Shown here one piece after another: positions 5,187-5,786 of a stretch of DNA of 5,786 nt. The position numbers and the translations under genes are program-made. Every line of letters starts with the position of its first letter. Positions within the stretch are counted from its first letter, which is position 1. Source of the DNA: Actinomycetota bacterium (GTDB taxonomy: Bacteria; Actinomycetota; Actinomycetes; Nanopelagicales; Nanopelagicaceae); assembly GCA_009699795.1 (NCBI GenBank), contig WLNK01000055.1:1-5786 (forward strand). Direction: 5' to 3'. The notes under the pieces are model-generated. The model saw only the letters and a program-made list of their open reading frames with translations, was not told the DNA's origin and made no database searches.

Positions 5187-5672
5187 TTAATGTTCGGCTT
5201 GATAGCGCTTATATGAAGCGTTGATTTCCGCCTCTGCAGCATCGTGGCCTACCCAGTCGCCACCGTGTACTTCTTTGCCTGGTTCGAGAGTCTTGTAGAC
5301 CTCGAAGAAGTGCTTAATTTCATCTAGTTCGTACTTTGGAACATCATCTAAATCATTGAGATTTGATTTGCGAATATCACCGGAAGCTACGCAGAGAAGT
5401 TTGTCATCGCCGCCTTTTTCATCAGTCATTCGGAACATTCCAATTGCGCGGCAAGAAACTACGCAACCAGGAAAAGTTGGTTCATCGAGAAGAATCAAAG
5501 CATCTAGTGGATCGCCATCGAGTGAAAGCGTGTTCTTAACAAAACCATAGTCATGTGGAAAGCGAGTCGCGGTAAAGAGCATGCGGTCGAGGCGAACTTC
5601 GCCGGTGGTGTGATTGATTTCGTACTTGTTGCGAGAACCTGCTGGGATTTCTACAACTACATCGAAGATCAT
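5187..5672 (-). CDS. ppa: Inorganic pyrophosphatase, family I
   Basis: A complete 161-residue family I soluble pyrophosphatase, hydrolysing pyrophosphate to two phosphates in the cytoplasm and so driving biosynthesis such as tRNA charging and DNA/RNA synthesis. Visible active-site features are Glu8 and Lys16 in EIPAGSRNKYE, FPHDYGF (38-44), the metal-binding signature DGDPLDAL (52-59, Asp52/54/57), and DEKGGDDK (84-91) with its conserved Asp and Lys. VYKTLEPGKEV and DWVG near the C-terminus are typical of actinobacterial enzymes, as is the length. The ATG at 5672 gives MIFDVVVEIP, the expected N-terminus. A modest AGGAAG lies about 11 bases upstream, so this gene, unlike some neighbours, seems to have a leader. 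No clear -10 is seen close by, and tRNA-His lies 58 bases upstream on the same strand, so co-transcription is possible. The stop abuts that of the convergent nuclease gene. Confidence 0.97.
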   Translation of the reverse strand: MIFDVVVEIPAGSRNKYEINHTTGEVRLDRMLFTATRFPHDYGFVKNTLSLDGDPLDALILLDEPTFPGCVVSCRAIGMFRMTDEKGGDDKLLCVASGDIRKSNLNDLDDVPKYELDEIKHFFEVYKTLEPGKEVHGGDWVGHDAAEAEINASYKRYQAEH

Positions 5673-5700
5673 CTTTGCTCTTTCTTCCTATTACTTATGT

Positions 5701-5724
5701 CTTAACTTCCGATTGGTAGTTAAG
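5701..5724. repeat. Hairpin between tRNA-His and ppa
   Basis: CTTAACT (5701-5707) and AGTTAAG (5718-5724) form a 7-bp stem, extended by CC/GG pairs (5709-5710 with 5715-5716) across a single T-T mismatch, with a 4-base loop. It begins 6 bases past the encoded CCA of tRNA-His on the minus strand. No T-tract follows, so it is a weak candidate terminator. It may instead be a processing hairpin or part of the ppa upstream region. Confidence 0.5.
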
Positions 5725-5730
5725 AAAACT

Positions 5731-5786
5731 TGGGGTGAACGACGGGGCTCGAACCCGCGACATCTCGGACCACAACCGAGTGCTCT
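5731..5786 (-). tRNA. trnH: tRNA-His (anticodon GUG), 5' end cut off by window
   Basis: The minus strand gives the 3' part of a tRNA. The anticodon arm is CTCGG-TTGTGGT-CCGAG with GTG at 5773-5771. The T arm is GCGGG-TTCGAGC-CCCGT. Then come the 3' acceptor strand CGTTCAC, discriminator C and an encoded CCA ending at 5731. C73 is the usual histidine identity base that pairs with the extra G-1. The D arm (except its last bases) and the 5' acceptor lie outside the window. ppa lies downstream on the same strand. Confidence 0.95.

Noticed and set aside
5356..5550. Plus-strand open frame inside ppa
   Set aside because: It is antisense to the conserved pyrophosphatase active-site region, and its translation has no recognisable features.
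4524..5672. Toxin-immunity or defence pairing of the HNH nuclease with its neighbour
   Set aside because: The neighbour is a clear housekeeping pyrophosphatase on the opposite strand, and the nuclease is an exported type that does not need a cytoplasmic antitoxin.

Overview
The window looks like a chromosomal segment of a streamlined, fairly low-GC actinobacterium. A freshwater acI-type lineage (Nanopelagicales-like) is my best guess, not a proven assignment. The pointers are an actinobacterial-style family I inorganic pyrophosphatase, a secreted HNH nuclease of the DUF1524 type common in actinomycetes, very short intergenic spaces, and several genes whose start codon sits 6-7 bases after a -10-like hexamer, the layout of leaderless transcripts. 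No mobile element, CRISPR array or phage gene is visible, and no gene-free stretch exceeds 300 bases.

Region 1 (1-2425) is a sugar/polyol block. A ketose 3-epimerase-type sugar isomerase runs leftwards out of the window (partial, missed by closed-ORF calling because its stop lies outside). Divergent from it is a two-gene unit: a zinc-dependent medium-chain dehydrogenase and, 3 bp later, a short-chain dehydrogenase. A polyol-to-ketose oxidation, a C3 epimerisation and a second carbonyl reduction or oxidation would fit together as catabolism or interconversion of an uncommon sugar or polyol. The substrate cannot be read from the sequence.

Region 2 (2426-4435) has a PhnB-like VOC-fold protein on the + strand facing a flavin-containing monooxygenase (FMO-like) on the - strand. 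Their stop codons lie symmetrically inside an 11-bp perfect inverted repeat. The monooxygenase begins just downstream of a tRNA-Lys(CUU).

Region 3 (4436-5786) begins with a divergent spacer holding a 10-bp perfect hairpin against the tRNA-Lys 5' end and what look like back-to-back promoters sharing a -35 region. Then come a secreted HNH nuclease (+), an inorganic pyrophosphatase (-) whose stop codon abuts the nuclease stop with no gap, and the 3' part of a tRNA-His(GUG) cut by the window edge.

The gene families are ordinary. I see no convincing sign of a wholly new system. The points that deserve a second look are the compact gene-end and gene-start architectures, the palindrome beside tRNA-Lys, and the unassigned sugar pathway.
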